Shown here: in pieces, positions 1-7,885 of the stretch | Numbering within the stretch: position 1 is the first letter of the stretch | Layout: each line of letters starts with the position of its first letter | Assembly: GCA_017501355.1 (NCBI GenBank) | Contig: JAFVXA010000029.1 | Coordinates: forward strand, 30,137-94,136 | Length of the DNA: 64,000 nucleotides | Direction of reading: 5' to 3' | Source of the DNA: Oscillospiraceae bacterium | GTDB lineage: Bacteria; Bacillota; Clostridia; Oscillospirales; Oscillospiraceae | Notes under the pieces: model-generated | Database searches by the model: none | What the model saw: the letters and a program-made list of their open reading frames with translations, nothing else | What the model was told of the DNA's origin: nothing | Position numbers and translations under genes: made by a program

Positions 1-2
1 GT

Positions 3-590
3 GACAACAAATACCGCGCCTTTGGCAGAGCCAACGACGCGGGTCGCATCCAGTTTGAGGAGGATATGGCGGCAACGGTGAAGCACCTGTATAACTGCCC
101 CTGTATCGCCCTGTGGGTGCCCTTCAACGAGGGCTGGGGTCAGTTCGATGCCCTGCGCGTCACCATCGCCCTGCGCCGTCTGGATTCCACCCGACTTGTG
201 GATCATGCCAGCGGTTGGCATGATCAGGGCGGCGGAGATCTGCGCAGCTACCACATCTATTTCAAACCCCTCAAGATGAAGAACGACGGTCGCCGCGCAC
301 TGGCACTGACGGAGTTCGGCGGCTACAGCCTGCCTGTGGATGGGCATATCCACGGCAAGAAATTCGGCTATCGTATGTATAAAAAGGCAGGGGATTGGCT
401 CAGCGCCTATGTGAAGCTCTATGAAAATGAGCTGATCCCCCTGATCAAGTCCGAGGGTCTTTCTGCCTCCGTCTATACGGAGCTCAGCGACGTGGAGGAT
501 GAGATCAACGGTCTGCTGACCTTTGACCGCCGCGTGCTGAAGGCAGACGGCGACACCATCCGCGCGGTGAACCGCAAGGTGCGCTTCTAA
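3..590 (+). CDS. Glycoside hydrolase family 2 C-terminal part (5' cut by window edge)
   Basis: The reading frame is open from the first bases, so the start lies outside the window; about 195 residues are visible. The stretch around 'ALWVPFNEGWGQFD' is typical of the TIM-barrel catalytic domain of GH2 enzymes (beta-galactosidase/beta-glucuronidase type), where N-E near the end of a strand holds the acid/base glutamate. A later 'LALTEFGGYS' resembles the second catalytic glutamate strand (E-F-G-G). These are established GH2 features. The substrate cannot be told from this fragment. No hairpin follows the stop; the convergent bofA gene ends at the same place and the two overlap by 4 bases. Confidence 0.8.
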   Translation, partial: DNKYRAFGRANDAGRIQFEEDMAATVKHLYNCPCIALWVPFNEGWGQFDALRVTIALRRLDSTRLVDHASGWHDQGGGDLRSYHIYFKPLKMKNDGRRALALTEFGGYSLPVDGHIHGKKFGYRMYKKAGDWLSAYVKLYENELIPLIKSEGLSASVYTELSDVEDEINGLLTFDRRVLKADGDTIRAVNRKVRF

Positions 591-856
591 ACCACCAGCA
601 CCCATTTGAGGAGCAGAAGCAGAACAAAGCCCGGGAAGCCCAGCACCCCCAAAACGGATGCATTGAAGAGGTTGCAGCCGAGGGTGATGCCTGTCAGCGG
701 CTGCAGTGCGCGCAGCAGGAACAGGGCGAAAAAGCCTGCAAGGGTGTTCAGCAGCAGCTTCAGCGTCAGTCCCAGCGGCTTTGCGAAGATACGCAGCAGC
801 ACCGCGATGAGCAGCAGACTCAGCGCTGCGGCGACGGCACCCTGACTTATACCCAT
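587..856 (-). CDS. bofA: BofA-like pro-sigma-K processing inhibitor
   Basis: An 89-residue, very hydrophobic protein with two to three membrane segments. The C-terminal half 'GCNLFNASVLGVLGFPG' followed by a Leu-rich helix is the signature of the BofA family. In Bacillus, BofA sits in the outer forespore membrane and holds back cleavage of pro-sigma-K by SpoIVFB until the forespore signals. The start overlaps the end of the upstream yaaL-like gene by 10 bases and has a GGAGGGGG ribosome site inside it, so translation is coupled. yaaL-bofA is the conserved order in Firmicutes. Presence of BofA supports an endospore former. Confidence 0.85.
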   Translation of the reverse strand: MGISQGAVAAALSLLLIAVLLRIFAKPLGLTLKLLLNTLAGFFALFLLRALQPLTGITLGCNLFNASVLGVLGFPGFVLLLLLKWVLVV

Positions 857-1095
857 GCCTTTGCCCCCTCCGTCTTGGCAGCGGCGAGCGCTTCGGCGCT
901 TTGCTCCTTGATGGCGCGGTACAGAAAGGCAAAGCGGGCGTTGATGGACTTGATCTCATAGATGCATGCTTCCACCAGTTCCGGCTCCCGCGCTTCATTG
1001 AAGCGGTCGTAGGCGAGAGAAAGCTCCCGCTGGGTGTGGCGCAGTTCCTCCTGCAAAAGCTGCAGCTCCGTGGGTGGGGTGACATGATGAGCCAT
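847..1095 (-). CDS. yaaL: YaaL-like DUF2508 protein
   Basis: An 82-residue charged helical protein with no membrane segment. The pattern 'LxxAYDRFNEAREPELVEACIYEI' then 'ARFAFLYRAIKE' matches the DUF2508 family, whose gene lies directly before bofA in Bacillus and Clostridia. Its function is not established. The start is preceded by CACGGAGGT seven bases upstream. It is divergent from tadA across a 108-bp gap, an arrangement that differs from Bacillus, where tadA lies several genes upstream in the same direction. Confidence 0.8.
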   Translation of the reverse strand: MAHHVTPPTELQLLQEELRHTQRELSLAYDRFNEAREPELVEACIYEIKSINARFAFLYRAIKEQSAEALAAAKTEGAKAWV

Positions 1096-1127
1096 AGTTG
1101 ACCTCCGTGTTCCGATGTCTTACTGTT

Positions 1128-1155
1128 ATCTTACGGAGATTTTGGACAAATATGC
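1128..1155 (-). promoter_or_regulatory. Possible sigma-E-like promoter for yaaL-bofA
   Basis: Read on the minus strand there is GCATATT, 13 bases, then CGTAAGAT. The first box equals the sigma-E type -35 seen before spoIID in this window. The second matches CATACAAT at only 5 of 8 positions. bofA belongs to the sigma-E regulon in Bacillus, which makes the site plausible, but it is weak. Confidence 0.25.
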
Positions 1156-1203
1156 CGCGGGGTAAACCAAAAGAGGAAAATTTTGCGAGGGGAGCGATGA
1201 GCG

Positions 1204-1653
1204 ATGGATCATGAATTTTATATGGCGCAGGCGCTGGCTCTCGCAAAAGAGGCGGCAGCGGCGGGAGAAGTACCTGTGGGCTGCGTGATCGTGGTCGGCG
1301 GCGAGATCGTGGGTCGCGGGCGGAATCGGCGGGAGGAAAAGCAGGAAGTTTTTTCCCACGCGGAGATGGAAGCCATCACCGATGCCAACCATCGGCTCGG
1401 CAGCTGGCGGCTGGAGGATGCGAGCCTTTATGTAACGCTGGAACCCTGCCCCATGTGTGCGGGTGCGATCCTCAATGCCCGCATCCCCAAGGTGTTTTAC
1501 GGCGCAAGGGATGAGGTCATGGGTGCCTGCGGCGGCGTGCTGAACCTGTTTATGGAGAATTTTCCCGTGCGCCCCGCCCTTGTGGGGGGGATTCTTGCGG
1601 AAGAGTGCCGCGCTGTGCTGCGGGAGTTCTTTGCGGGATTGAGAAAAGACTGA
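1204..1653 (+). CDS. tadA: tRNA-specific adenosine deaminase TadA
   Basis: A 149-residue zinc-dependent deaminase that converts A34 to inosine in tRNA-Arg(ACG), allowing decoding of CGU/CGC/CGA. Both catalytic signatures are intact: H-A-E at residues 52-54 (zinc ligand and proton shuttle) and P-C-P-M-C at 81-85 (two zinc ligands). Length matches bacterial TadA. The start follows GAGGGGAG at good spacing. It stands alone on the plus strand; in Bacillus this gene precedes the SRP RNA and dnaX, which here are 23 kb away. Confidence 0.95.
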   Translation: MDHEFYMAQALALAKEAAAAGEVPVGCVIVVGGEIVGRGRNRREEKQEVFSHAEMEAITDANHRLGSWRLEDASLYVTLEPCPMCAGAILNARIPKVFYGARDEVMGACGGVLNLFMENFPVRPALVGGILAEECRAVLREFFAGLRKD

Positions 1654-1765
1654 AAAGATTTAATACTTTTGTAACAACTTGTGGATTGTTTTGTAACAGC
1701 TCTGCTGTATGATCATACTTGCAAGAGACAAATAGCTTCTTTTCATCAATCTTCCAAAACATAGC

Positions 1766-1795
1766 AAAAGTCGGTCGAGAGACCGACTTTTTGCA
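1766..1795 (+). terminator. Hairpin terminator after tadA
   Basis: The inverted repeat AAAGTCGGTC-GAGA-GACCGACTTT is followed by a short T-run. It lies about 110 bases after the tadA stop. A near-identical stem recurs at 50621-50643. Confidence 0.65.
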
Positions 1796-1826
1796 GTTTA
1801 TGAGAGCAAGTTGTTGGAAAATACGG

Positions 1827-1868
1827 AAAAGCCCTGCGGATGAGACGTGCATCCGCAGGGCTTTTGTT
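1827..1868 (-). terminator. Bidirectional hairpin terminator
   Basis: A 16-bp perfect stem (AAAAGCCCTGCGGATG and its complement) around an 8-base loop, with A-run and T-run on both sides. It lies just past the stop of the minus-strand membrane protein gene and can also stop leftover transcription from tadA. Confidence 0.75.
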
Positions 1869-1878
1869 GTTGAAAAAA

Positions 1879-2802
1879 TCAATGATCCCGCTCGTTTTCC
1901 AGTTCCTGCAGCAGACGATCCACGCGGGCAAGATCAAAGTCATCGTTTTTTTTCACAGGCAGGGGAGCGCTTTCTTCCGCAGGGGAAGCTTCGGCGGGAG
2001 CAGGCTCCGCAACTTCGGCGGGGGCGGGGCGGCGTACACGTCCCGTGGAAAACGGGTCGTCCACCACTTCATAGCTGACGGTGCTGTGGTGGTCGAAACC
2101 GAACAGCAGGGCGATGAGGTAGCCGAGGGCGGTGAATGCCGTGCCCATCACGGCGAGCAGACGGGGGAGAGACTCGACGGCGGGAAGAAGAGTGGGTGCA
2201 AGGGTTACGGTGAGGGAGAGGAATACGAGGGTCAGGCGGCGCTTGCCGTCTGTAAAGACGAAGTCGGTCAGCAGTCCCATGCTGATGGCAGCTGCGGCAA
2301 GGAAGAGAATGTGCATATCATAGTTCCGCAGATGGGGATCGCGGGCAGTTTCCTGATAGACCATGATCAGCTGCAGGGCGGAAGCGCAGAGGGGGAGCAG
2401 GAGAAGCGTACCTGCTCTGCTGTCCCGCTTGCAGCACGCTGCCAAGCCGCCGAAGAGTCCGAAACCGCCAAGGAGCAGCGCGGCGGCGGAGATGGCGGCA
2501 AGGGAGCGGAGACTTGGATAGAGCAGATAGAGCTGCCATGCAGCAGAGATGGTGATGAGCAGTGCGCCGCTGCCCTGCAGCGCCGAAGCGGGAACATTCG
2601 GGCGAAGCTCGGACAGGGTCCAGCCGCTTCTTTCGGGGATAACGAGGAGCGCGGCGAACAGCACCGTTCCACCCAGCAGCGCCCAGAGGGCGATGCCGTA
2701 GGGGTTCAAAGAAAACGACGGGGAAAGCTGGCGGGTGCGGAGAAAATATGCCCCCACCGCGGCGGCGAGGGTCCAAAGGGAAAGCAGGATGCGTCTGAAC
2801 AT
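1879..2802 (-). CDS. Polytopic membrane protein, function unknown
   Basis: A 307-residue protein with about seven hydrophobic segments between residues 5 and 220, then an Ala/Pro/Glu-rich cytoplasmic-looking stretch and a short acidic helix ending 'LLQELENERDH'. I chose the ATG at 2802 because CGAGGAGG precedes it at good distance; the frame stays open further upstream but without a ribosome site and into a promoter-like region. I recognise no named family. It is transcribed away from spoIID across a short divergent gap, so it could share sporulation control, but nothing in the protein proves this. Confidence 0.7.
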   Translation of the reverse strand: MFRRILLSLWTLAAAVGAYFLRTRQLSPSFSLNPYGIALWALLGGTVLFAALLVIPERSGWTLSELRPNVPASALQGSGALLITISAAWQLYLLYPSLRSLAAISAAALLLGGFGLFGGLAACCKRDSRAGTLLLLPLCASALQLIMVYQETARDPHLRNYDMHILFLAAAAISMGLLTDFVFTDGKRRLTLVFLSLTVTLAPTLLPAVESLPRLLAVMGTAFTALGYLIALLFGFDHHSTVSYEVVDDPFSTGRVRRPAPAEVAEPAPAEASPAEESAPLPVKKNDDFDLARVDRLLQELENERDH

Positions 2803-2871
2803 GATCCGTCCTCCTCGAAGCGTTCTGCTGCTATCATAGCACGGCGGCGGAGACTTGTCACGGGCGGGAAC

Positions 2872-2899
2872 GCATATTTCTTGTTCTGCCGCATAGAAT
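2872..2899 (+). promoter_or_regulatory. Likely sigma-E promoter of spoIID
   Basis: GCATATT, 13 bases, then CATAGAAT. The sigma-E consensus is roughly KMATATT, 13-15 bases, CATACAAT. spoIID is a classic sigma-E gene, so motif and gene agree. The site ends 28 bases before the chosen spoIID start. Confidence 0.5.
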
Positions 2900-2927
2900 G
2901 GGGCAAGCAATGATACGGAGGGACAAG

Positions 2928-3920
2928 ATGGTAAAGCAAAGTATTGCGTTGACGGCGGTGCTGGGGCTGCTGCTGTTTGGGATGCCACTGCAGGGGCTGT
3001 CTGCCCCTGCAGTGGAGGAGAGCGATCCCCCTGTGGAGAAAACGGACAGCCCTTTGCCTGCCTTTGACGGGGAAAAGACCCTGCGGGTGGAGATCGGGGG
3101 AGCGGTGGTGGAGCTGCGGCTCAGTGACTATCTGACAGGCGTGGTGGCAGCAGAAATGCCCGCGTCCTTTGAGATGGAGGCACTGAAAGCCCAGACGGTG
3201 GCAGCGCGGACCTATACCCTCTATCAGATGGCACACGGCAGTGCGGGCAAGCATGAAAGCGGTGCGGATCTTTGCGACGATCCCGGCTGCTGTCAGGCAT
3301 ATCTTGGGGAAGAAGCGCTTCGACAAAACTGGGGGGAGGCGGCAGAGGAAAACCTGTTGAAAATCCTTGCGGCAGAACGGGAGACGGATGGCATGGCGAT
3401 CCTCTACGGCGGCGAGCCCATCCTGGCGGCATTCCACTCCTCCTCTGCTGACGGCACGGAGGATGCTGCCGCCGCATGGAGCTCCTCTGTGCCCTATCTC
3501 AGCCGCGTGGAAAGCCCCGAGGGGGAGGAGAGCGTGCCCAACTACCGGGTGAGCGTCCGCTTTACTGCGGAGGAATTTCGCGCCCTTTTTGCTGCGGCAT
3601 ATCCCGCGGGGAAGCTTACGGGAAGCTGCGGAAGCTGGGTGGGGGACATCACGCGGGATGCCTCGGGCTATGTGACCACTCTGCGGGTGGGGGATCAGAC
3701 CCTGCGGGGGGTGGAGCTGCGGCGTATGCTGTCCCTGCGCTCTGCCTGCTTTGAGGTGGCGGTGCGGGATGATGTGCTGACCTTTACCACCCGCGGCTAC
3801 GGGCACGGCGTGGGCATGAGCCAGTATGGGGCAAATGTCCTTGCAGCCGAAGGCAAGACCTGGGAGGAGATCCTGCGCTGGTATTACAGCGGCGTGAGCA
3901 TCGAACAATATACGCAATGA
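2928..3920 (+). CDS. spoIID: SpoIID-family peptidoglycan lytic transglycosylase
   Basis: A 330-residue exported protein. Residues 1-25 form a signal peptide or anchor. The SpoIID/LytB domain follows, with 'VVAAEMPASFEMEALKAQ' (holding the catalytic Glu of the family) and the C-terminal 'GYGHGVGMSQYGAN' signature. In Bacillus, SpoIID cuts glycan strands and works with SpoIIM and SpoIIP in the engulfing mother cell. The ATG at 2928 is preferred because GGAGGG lies six bases upstream; two earlier in-frame ATGs at 2898 and 2913 lack a site. A sigma-E-like promoter precedes it. No spoIIM or spoIIP neighbour is present. Other SpoIID/LytB proteins act in vegetative wall turnover, so the stage II role is very likely, not certain. 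Confidence 0.88.
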   Translation: MVKQSIALTAVLGLLLFGMPLQGLSAPAVEESDPPVEKTDSPLPAFDGEKTLRVEIGGAVVELRLSDYLTGVVAAEMPASFEMEALKAQTVAARTYTLYQMAHGSAGKHESGADLCDDPGCCQAYLGEEALRQNWGEAAEENLLKILAAERETDGMAILYGGEPILAAFHSSSADGTEDAAAAWSSSVPYLSRVESPEGEESVPNYRVSVRFTAEEFRALFAAAYPAGKLTGSCGSWVGDITRDASGYVTTLRVGDQTLRGVELRRMLSLRSACFEVAVRDDVLTFTTRGYGHGVGMSQYGANVLAAEGKTWEEILRWYYSGVSIEQYTQ

Positions 3921-3921
3921 A

Positions 3922-3951
3922 AAACGCCTGCCGCGGCTGCGGCAGGCGTTT
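3922..3951. terminator. Terminator shared by spoIID and the kdp remnant
   Basis: A 13-bp GC-rich stem AAACGCCTGCCGC with a short loop starts right after the spoIID stop and ends 18 bases before the end of the convergent kdpD/kdpE remnant. Confidence 0.75.
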
Positions 3952-3969
3952 GACTATGTAGCAGAGAAA

Positions 3970-5109
3970 TCAGTCGCTTTCCACCATGCGATACCCGACA
4001 CCGACCTTGGTGAAGATGTAAACGGGCTCAGCAGGGTTCTTCTCGATCTTGCGGCGAATATTTGCCATATTCACACGGAGGATCTGGTTGCTGCACTTGG
4101 CGTTGGGACCCTACAGCTCCTTGATGATGTAATCATAGGTCAGCACCTTGCCTGCGTGGCGTGCCAGCAGGGAGACGATACGGTATTCGTTGGAGGTGAG
4201 ATGGGCATCCTCGCCGCTGTGGGCGATCATGGCATCGTAGCCGCTGCCGTTGTCCTGTATGCGGACGAGAGCCGAGGATTTGTGCTGTGCCACGGTGATT
4301 TGGATCTTTGTGGCAGCACCGTGGCGAACGGAATTTTCCATCAGATTCAACAGCACCTGCTCGACCAGAATGGCATCCATGGGAACAAGAAGAATATCCT
4401 GCGGCACTTGTACATCCACGGTGATATCAGAGCTTTTTCGGAACTTTTGGATGGACTCCGCGATCACGTCCTCCAGCAGCTCGGCATCCTTGCGGATATC
4501 GGTCTCTCCGCTGATGCGGGTGATGGAAAGAAGATTTTCCACTACGCGAATCAACCAGTGGGCATCCTCGTTGATGTCGCCCAGAAGCTGGCGACAGTTC
4601 TCCTCGCTGAGCTGATTGCCGTGCTCCAACAGTGCGGAGGATGCGCCCACAATGGAAGTCAGCGGGGTGCGGATGTCGTGGGATACCGCCCGCAGCAGAT
4701 TGGCGCGCAGGACTTCCTGCTCTGCCTTGGCGCGGATGGCTTCCTGTTGCTTGATCTGGGTAGTGGCAGCGCTGATGATCAGCGAGACTGCAAGCAGGGA
4801 AACGAAGGTCAGCGGATAGCCTGAAATGGTGAAGTTGAATGCCCAATAGGGATAGGTGAAATAATAATTGACGAAAAAAACACTGATCAGAGATCCCAAC
4901 ACGCCGAACAGGTAGCCGTCGGTCGTGCGGGAGATCAGCGCCACCGCAAGGACAAAAATCAGCGGCACGTGCCCGCTGTCCGCGCTTTCTGCCGAGCTTT
5001 GATTGATGATGATGCAGCAGGCGATGGCGGCAAGAAAAATGACGGTGGAAACGATCAGATCCCGCAGCAGGAATTTACGGGTTCTTGGGAAAAAATGTCC
5101 GATTTTCAT
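3970..5109 (-). pseudogene. kdpD'-'kdpE deletion fusion with internal amber stop
   Basis: The minus-strand frame starts as a KdpD-type histidine kinase: four DUF4118-like membrane segments (residues 15-115), H-box 'VSHDIRTPLTSI', N-box 'NLMENSVRHG' and 'DNGSG'. Directly after DNGSG (near residue 290) it runs, in frame, into the C-terminal winged-helix domain of a KdpE-type response regulator ('LTSNEYRIVSLLARHAGKVLTYDYIIKEL'-like), then meets TAG at 4111-4113. Past the stop the same frame continues with 'GPNAKCSNQILRVNMANIRRK' type sequence and ends 'GVGYRMVESD' at a TGA. The rest of the kinase domain and the whole receiver domain are missing. I infer one deletion joined the two genes and a TGG-to-TAG change followed. 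No kdpFABC genes lie nearby. Confidence 0.85.
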
Positions 5110-5217
5110 AAATAACCTCCGGATGCGACCGCCAACGGAGAGCGGCGTAGAGAGGACGCTTTAACAATTAGTATAGCATATTCAATTTTGACTGTGCGCA
5201 AAGAACCCGTTAAGAAA

Positions 5218-5583
5218 CTATTGCGAATGCCTGGTTTCCCGCAGCAGACCAAGTGCCGCAGCGAGCAGCAGGATGCCGAAGGGGCGGCGGAGAAGCTCGG
5301 TATCCAGCAAAGCCGAAAGGAGCGTGGCGGTGATGGCGGCGATGACACCGAGCGGGATCAGTGCGCGGAGCAGCTCCGGCTTCAGATAGCCGTTTTTGCG
5401 GTGATAAAACAGGGCAACGGCGGCGCTTGGCAGGAAAAAGAGCAGGTTGATGCTCTGGGCGGTGGCGGGAGGTACATCCAGCAGCAGGGTCATCACCAGC
5501 AGCAGAAGGGTGCCGCCGCCGACACCCCATGCGGCAAGGATCCCTGCGAAAAGGCTGACGAAAAAAGGGAGGAAGAAGTTCAT
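5218..5583 (-). CDS. TSUP/TauE-SafE family half-transporter, second gene
   Basis: 121 residues with four hydrophobic segments. The N-terminal 'AAWGVGGGTLLLLVMTLLLDV' type stretch with the G-V-G-G-G turn is the family hallmark. The TSUP family moves small sulfur or organic anions across the membrane and normally has two such halves in one protein of about 250 residues. Here each half is a separate gene: this one overlaps the stop of the preceding half (5580-5936) by 4 bases, so the two are translationally coupled and probably form a heterodimer. Substrate unknown. Confidence 0.8.
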   Translation of the reverse strand: MNFFLPFFVSLFAGILAAWGVGGGTLLLLVMTLLLDVPPATAQSINLLFFLPSAAVALFYHRKNGYLKPELLRALIPLGVIAAITATLLSALLDTELLRRPFGILLLAAALGLLRETRHSQ

Positions 5584-5936
5584 AGCAGATACCTGATGCC
5601 TGCGTAGATGAGAAACAGCGCGAACAGCCGCTTCAGCCAGAAGGGGGACACACGGTCAAAAAAGCGCCCGCCCAGCACCGCGCCGAGAGTGCCGCCCGCA
5701 AGATAGGGCAGCGCCTGCGCGAGGGGCAGGGGCGCGGAGAGAAAGGACGCGGCAAGACTTGCCATGGAGATGGGCAGCATGATGGCAATGGAATTGGCGA
5801 AGAGGACGCGACCCTGCAAAGACTGCTCGCGGCTGAGCAGGGGCAGAAGTGCCATGCCGCCGCCTCCGCCGTAGAGCCCGTTCAGCGTGCCCGCAAGGAC
5901 AGCGGCAAGACGAAGCCGGAGGTTTTTCTGTTTCAT
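5580..5936 (-). CDS. TSUP/TauE-SafE family half-transporter, first gene
   Basis: 118 residues, four hydrophobic segments, with the repeat hallmark 'NGLYGGGGGMALLPLL' near residue 20. The start at 5936 follows GGGAGGG by six bases; an ATG two codons earlier is too close to that site. It precedes the second half gene with a 4-base overlap. Two-gene TSUP transporters are common in Clostridia. The pair lies between the kdp remnant and a DUF1540 gene with no metabolic clue to the anion carried. Confidence 0.8.
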   Translation of the reverse strand: MKQKNLRLRLAAVLAGTLNGLYGGGGGMALLPLLSREQSLQGRVLFANSIAIMLPISMASLAASFLSAPLPLAQALPYLAGGTLGAVLGGRFFDRVSPFWLKRLFALFLIYAGIRYLL

Positions 5937-5961
5937 GGACATCCCTCCCGGAAGAATATGT

Positions 5962-5983
5962 AAGACCGGCAGAGCCGGTCTTT
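5962..5983 (-). terminator. Hairpin after the DUF1540 gene
   Basis: AAGACCGGC-AGA-GCCGGTCTT lies 3 bases past the DUF1540 stop and just before the ribosome site of the TSUP pair. The following T-run on the minus strand is weak, so it may attenuate rather than fully stop transcription into the TSUP genes. Confidence 0.5.
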
Positions 5984-5985
5984 CC

Positions 5986-6150
5986 TTACTTGCGCTTGAA
6001 GCTCTGGCAGTCCACACACTTCTGCTCGGTGGGGTTGCTCTCGTGGGTGCCGATCTGCACGGTGGACAGAGCACAGTACTGCTTGTCGCCGCAATGATGA
6101 GCGCACTGTTCAACGGTGCAGTGGATGGCGGTGTTGGGATTGTTGTTCAT
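5986..6150 (-). CDS. DUF1540 cysteine-rich small protein
   Basis: A 54-residue protein with six cysteines in the order C-x4-C-x3-C-x5-C then C-x2-C near the end ('CTVEQCAHHCGDKQYC', 'QKCVDCQSF'). This matches DUF1540, a short probable metal-binding domain common in Clostridia and often present in several copies per genome. Function not established. The start at 6150 has AAGGAGACC upstream at slightly long spacing. Confidence 0.75.
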   Translation of the reverse strand: MNNNPNTAIHCTVEQCAHHCGDKQYCALSTVQIGTHESNPTEQKCVDCQSFKRK

Positions 6151-6232
6151 AGAAGGAGGTCTCCTTTGAAAAAGATTTGGCTGATGCCGAGGATAGTTTG
6201 TGCGTTTGTCGGCGGGATATACATGGAAACGC

Positions 6233-6267
6233 AAAAAAGTCACCGTGGTCATCCACGGTGACTTTTT
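6233..6267 (-). terminator. mgtE terminator
   Basis: On the minus strand AAAGTCACCGTGG, a 4-base loop and the complementary arm end in TTTTTT. It begins 11 bases past the mgtE stop. Confidence 0.8.
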
Positions 6268-6277
6268 GTCAAAATCA

Positions 6278-7885
6278 TCAAAGACCAAGCAAAAGGTTTG
6301 CGAAACGGAAATAGACCAACAGGGACAGTGCGTCCACGATGGTGGAAATGAAGGGGCTTGCCATCACCGCGGGGTCGAGGTGAAGCTTTTTGGCGAGAAG
6401 GGGCAGAATGCTGCCCACAAGCTTTGCCATAAAGACCACCAGCACCAGTGTGAGACTGACCACCGCTGCCACGGGAACGGTCACGGCGGGGTTGCCGAGG
6501 ATCAGATGATCCAGCAGCAGCATCTTGCCGAAGTTGACTGCGCCCAGCACCAGACCGCAGAGCAGACCCACGCGGCATTCCTTCCAGATGACCTCGAGGA
6601 TGTCACCAAACTCCACCTCGCCCAGAGACAGGGCGCGGATCACGGCGACGGATGCCTGCGTGCCGCTGTTACCGCCGGTACCGGTCAGCATGGGGATATA
6701 GGAGTTGAGCACGATGCAGGCGGCAAGTGCCGCTTCAAAGTGGGAAATGATCATGCCTGTGAAGGTGGCGGAAAGCATCAGGATCATCAGCCAGGGGAAA
6801 CGGGCTTTCCAGGTTTCCAGCGCGCCTGTGCGAAGATAGGGCTTGTCCGTAGGGACGATAGCTGCCATCTTCTCGATATCCTCGGTGGTCTCTTCTTCGA
6901 TGACGTCGATTGCGTCGTCCACGGTGACGATGCCCACGAGGCGGTTTTCCTTGTCAACAACAGGGATCGCCATGAAGCCGTATTTACCGAGGGCACGGGC
7001 GACCTCTTCCTGGTCGGCGGTGGTTTCTACGGAGATGGTATCTTCCTCCATGATATCCCCGATGATATCATCCTCCGCGGCAAGGAGCAGGGTGCGGACG
7101 GAGACGAAGCCCAACAGATGACGGCGCTCGTCGGTGACGTAACAGATATAAATGGTCTCACGATCCACGCCGATGCGGCGGATGCGCTTGAAAGCATCCT
7201 CCACCGTCATGTCTGCGTGAAGATCCACATATTCGGGGGTCATGATAGAGCCGGCAGAATCTTTGGGATAGCGGAGAAGCTCATTGATGGCGCGGCGGCT
7301 CTCGGGATCGGACTGGCGGAGAATACGCTTGACAACGGTGGCGGGCATCTCCTCGATGATGTCAACGGTATCGTCGAGGTACAGCTCTTCCAGCACCTCG
7401 CGCAGCTCCGTATCGGAGAAGCCGCGGATCAGCATCTCCTGCACCTCGCCGTCCATTTCGACGAAGGTCTCTGCCGCCAGCTCCTTCGGCAGCAGACGGA
7501 AAACGATGGACTGCTGGCGCTCGGTCAGATCCTCCAGCAGCTGATAGATATCCGGCGCTTCCATTTCCACAAGGAGGTCGCGGAGCTTGGCGTACTGCTT
7601 GGTTTCCAGCAGATCCTCGATCTGTTCGGACTGGGTCAGCTCCTCCAGCTGTTCCAGTGCGGCGAGTTCCTCGGCACTGGGATCTTCGTCATCCTCGGTG
7701 AAGTGCTTGAGCACCGCTTCAAAGATGTTGTCATCATCCTCGTCGGGAAGCTCGGGTACTTCGTCCTCCACCACATCGGGTTCCTTGGGATCCAGCTCCA
7801 GATCCAGAAGATCCAGAATGCTTTCTTCAAATTCTTCCAGATCTTCCTCTTCGTCCGGATAGAAATCCTCTCTCAGATCGTCCAT
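6278..7885 (-). CDS. mgtE: Magnesium transporter MgtE
   Basis: A 535-residue Mg2+ channel/transporter. In order: an unusual very acidic N-terminal extension (about residues 1-85), the MgtE N domain with its superhelical repeats, two CBS domains ('LHADMTVEDAFKRI', 'GIVTVDDAIDVI'), the linking helix and five membrane segments in the last 130 residues. The CBS/N domains sense cytosolic Mg2+ and close the pore. Family members are usually about 450 residues, so the excess is the extension. The ATG at 7885 follows GGAAAGGAGG at ideal spacing. A sigma-A promoter and a roughly 125-base leader with alternative hairpins precede it, which suggests transcriptional attenuation. Confidence 0.93.
   Translation of the reverse strand: MDDLREDFYPDEEEDLEEFEESILDLLDLELDPKEPDVVEDEVPELPDEDDDNIFEAVLKHFTEDDEDPSAEELAALEQLEELTQSEQIEDLLETKQYAKLRDLLVEMEAPDIYQLLEDLTERQQSIVFRLLPKELAAETFVEMDGEVQEMLIRGFSDTELREVLEELYLDDTVDIIEEMPATVVKRILRQSDPESRRAINELLRYPKDSAGSIMTPEYVDLHADMTVEDAFKRIRRIGVDRETIYICYVTDERRHLLGFVSVRTLLLAAEDDIIGDIMEEDTISVETTADQEEVARALGKYGFMAIPVVDKENRLVGIVTVDDAIDVIEEETTEDIEKMAAIVPTDKPYLRTGALETWKARFPWLMILMLSATFTGMIISHFEAALAACIVLNSYIPMLTGTGGNSGTQASVAVIRALSLGEVEFGDILEVIWKECRVGLLCGLVLGAVNFGKMLLLDHLILGNPAVTVPVAAVVSLTLVLVVFMAKLVGSILPLLAKKLHLDPAVMASPFISTIVDALSLLVYFRFANLLLGL

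Noticed and set aside
4111..4113. TAG in the kdp remnant read as pyrrolysine or suppressed amber
   Set aside because: The normal residue there is a conserved Trp (TGG), and the kinase part is also deleted. A point mutation in a dead gene is simpler.
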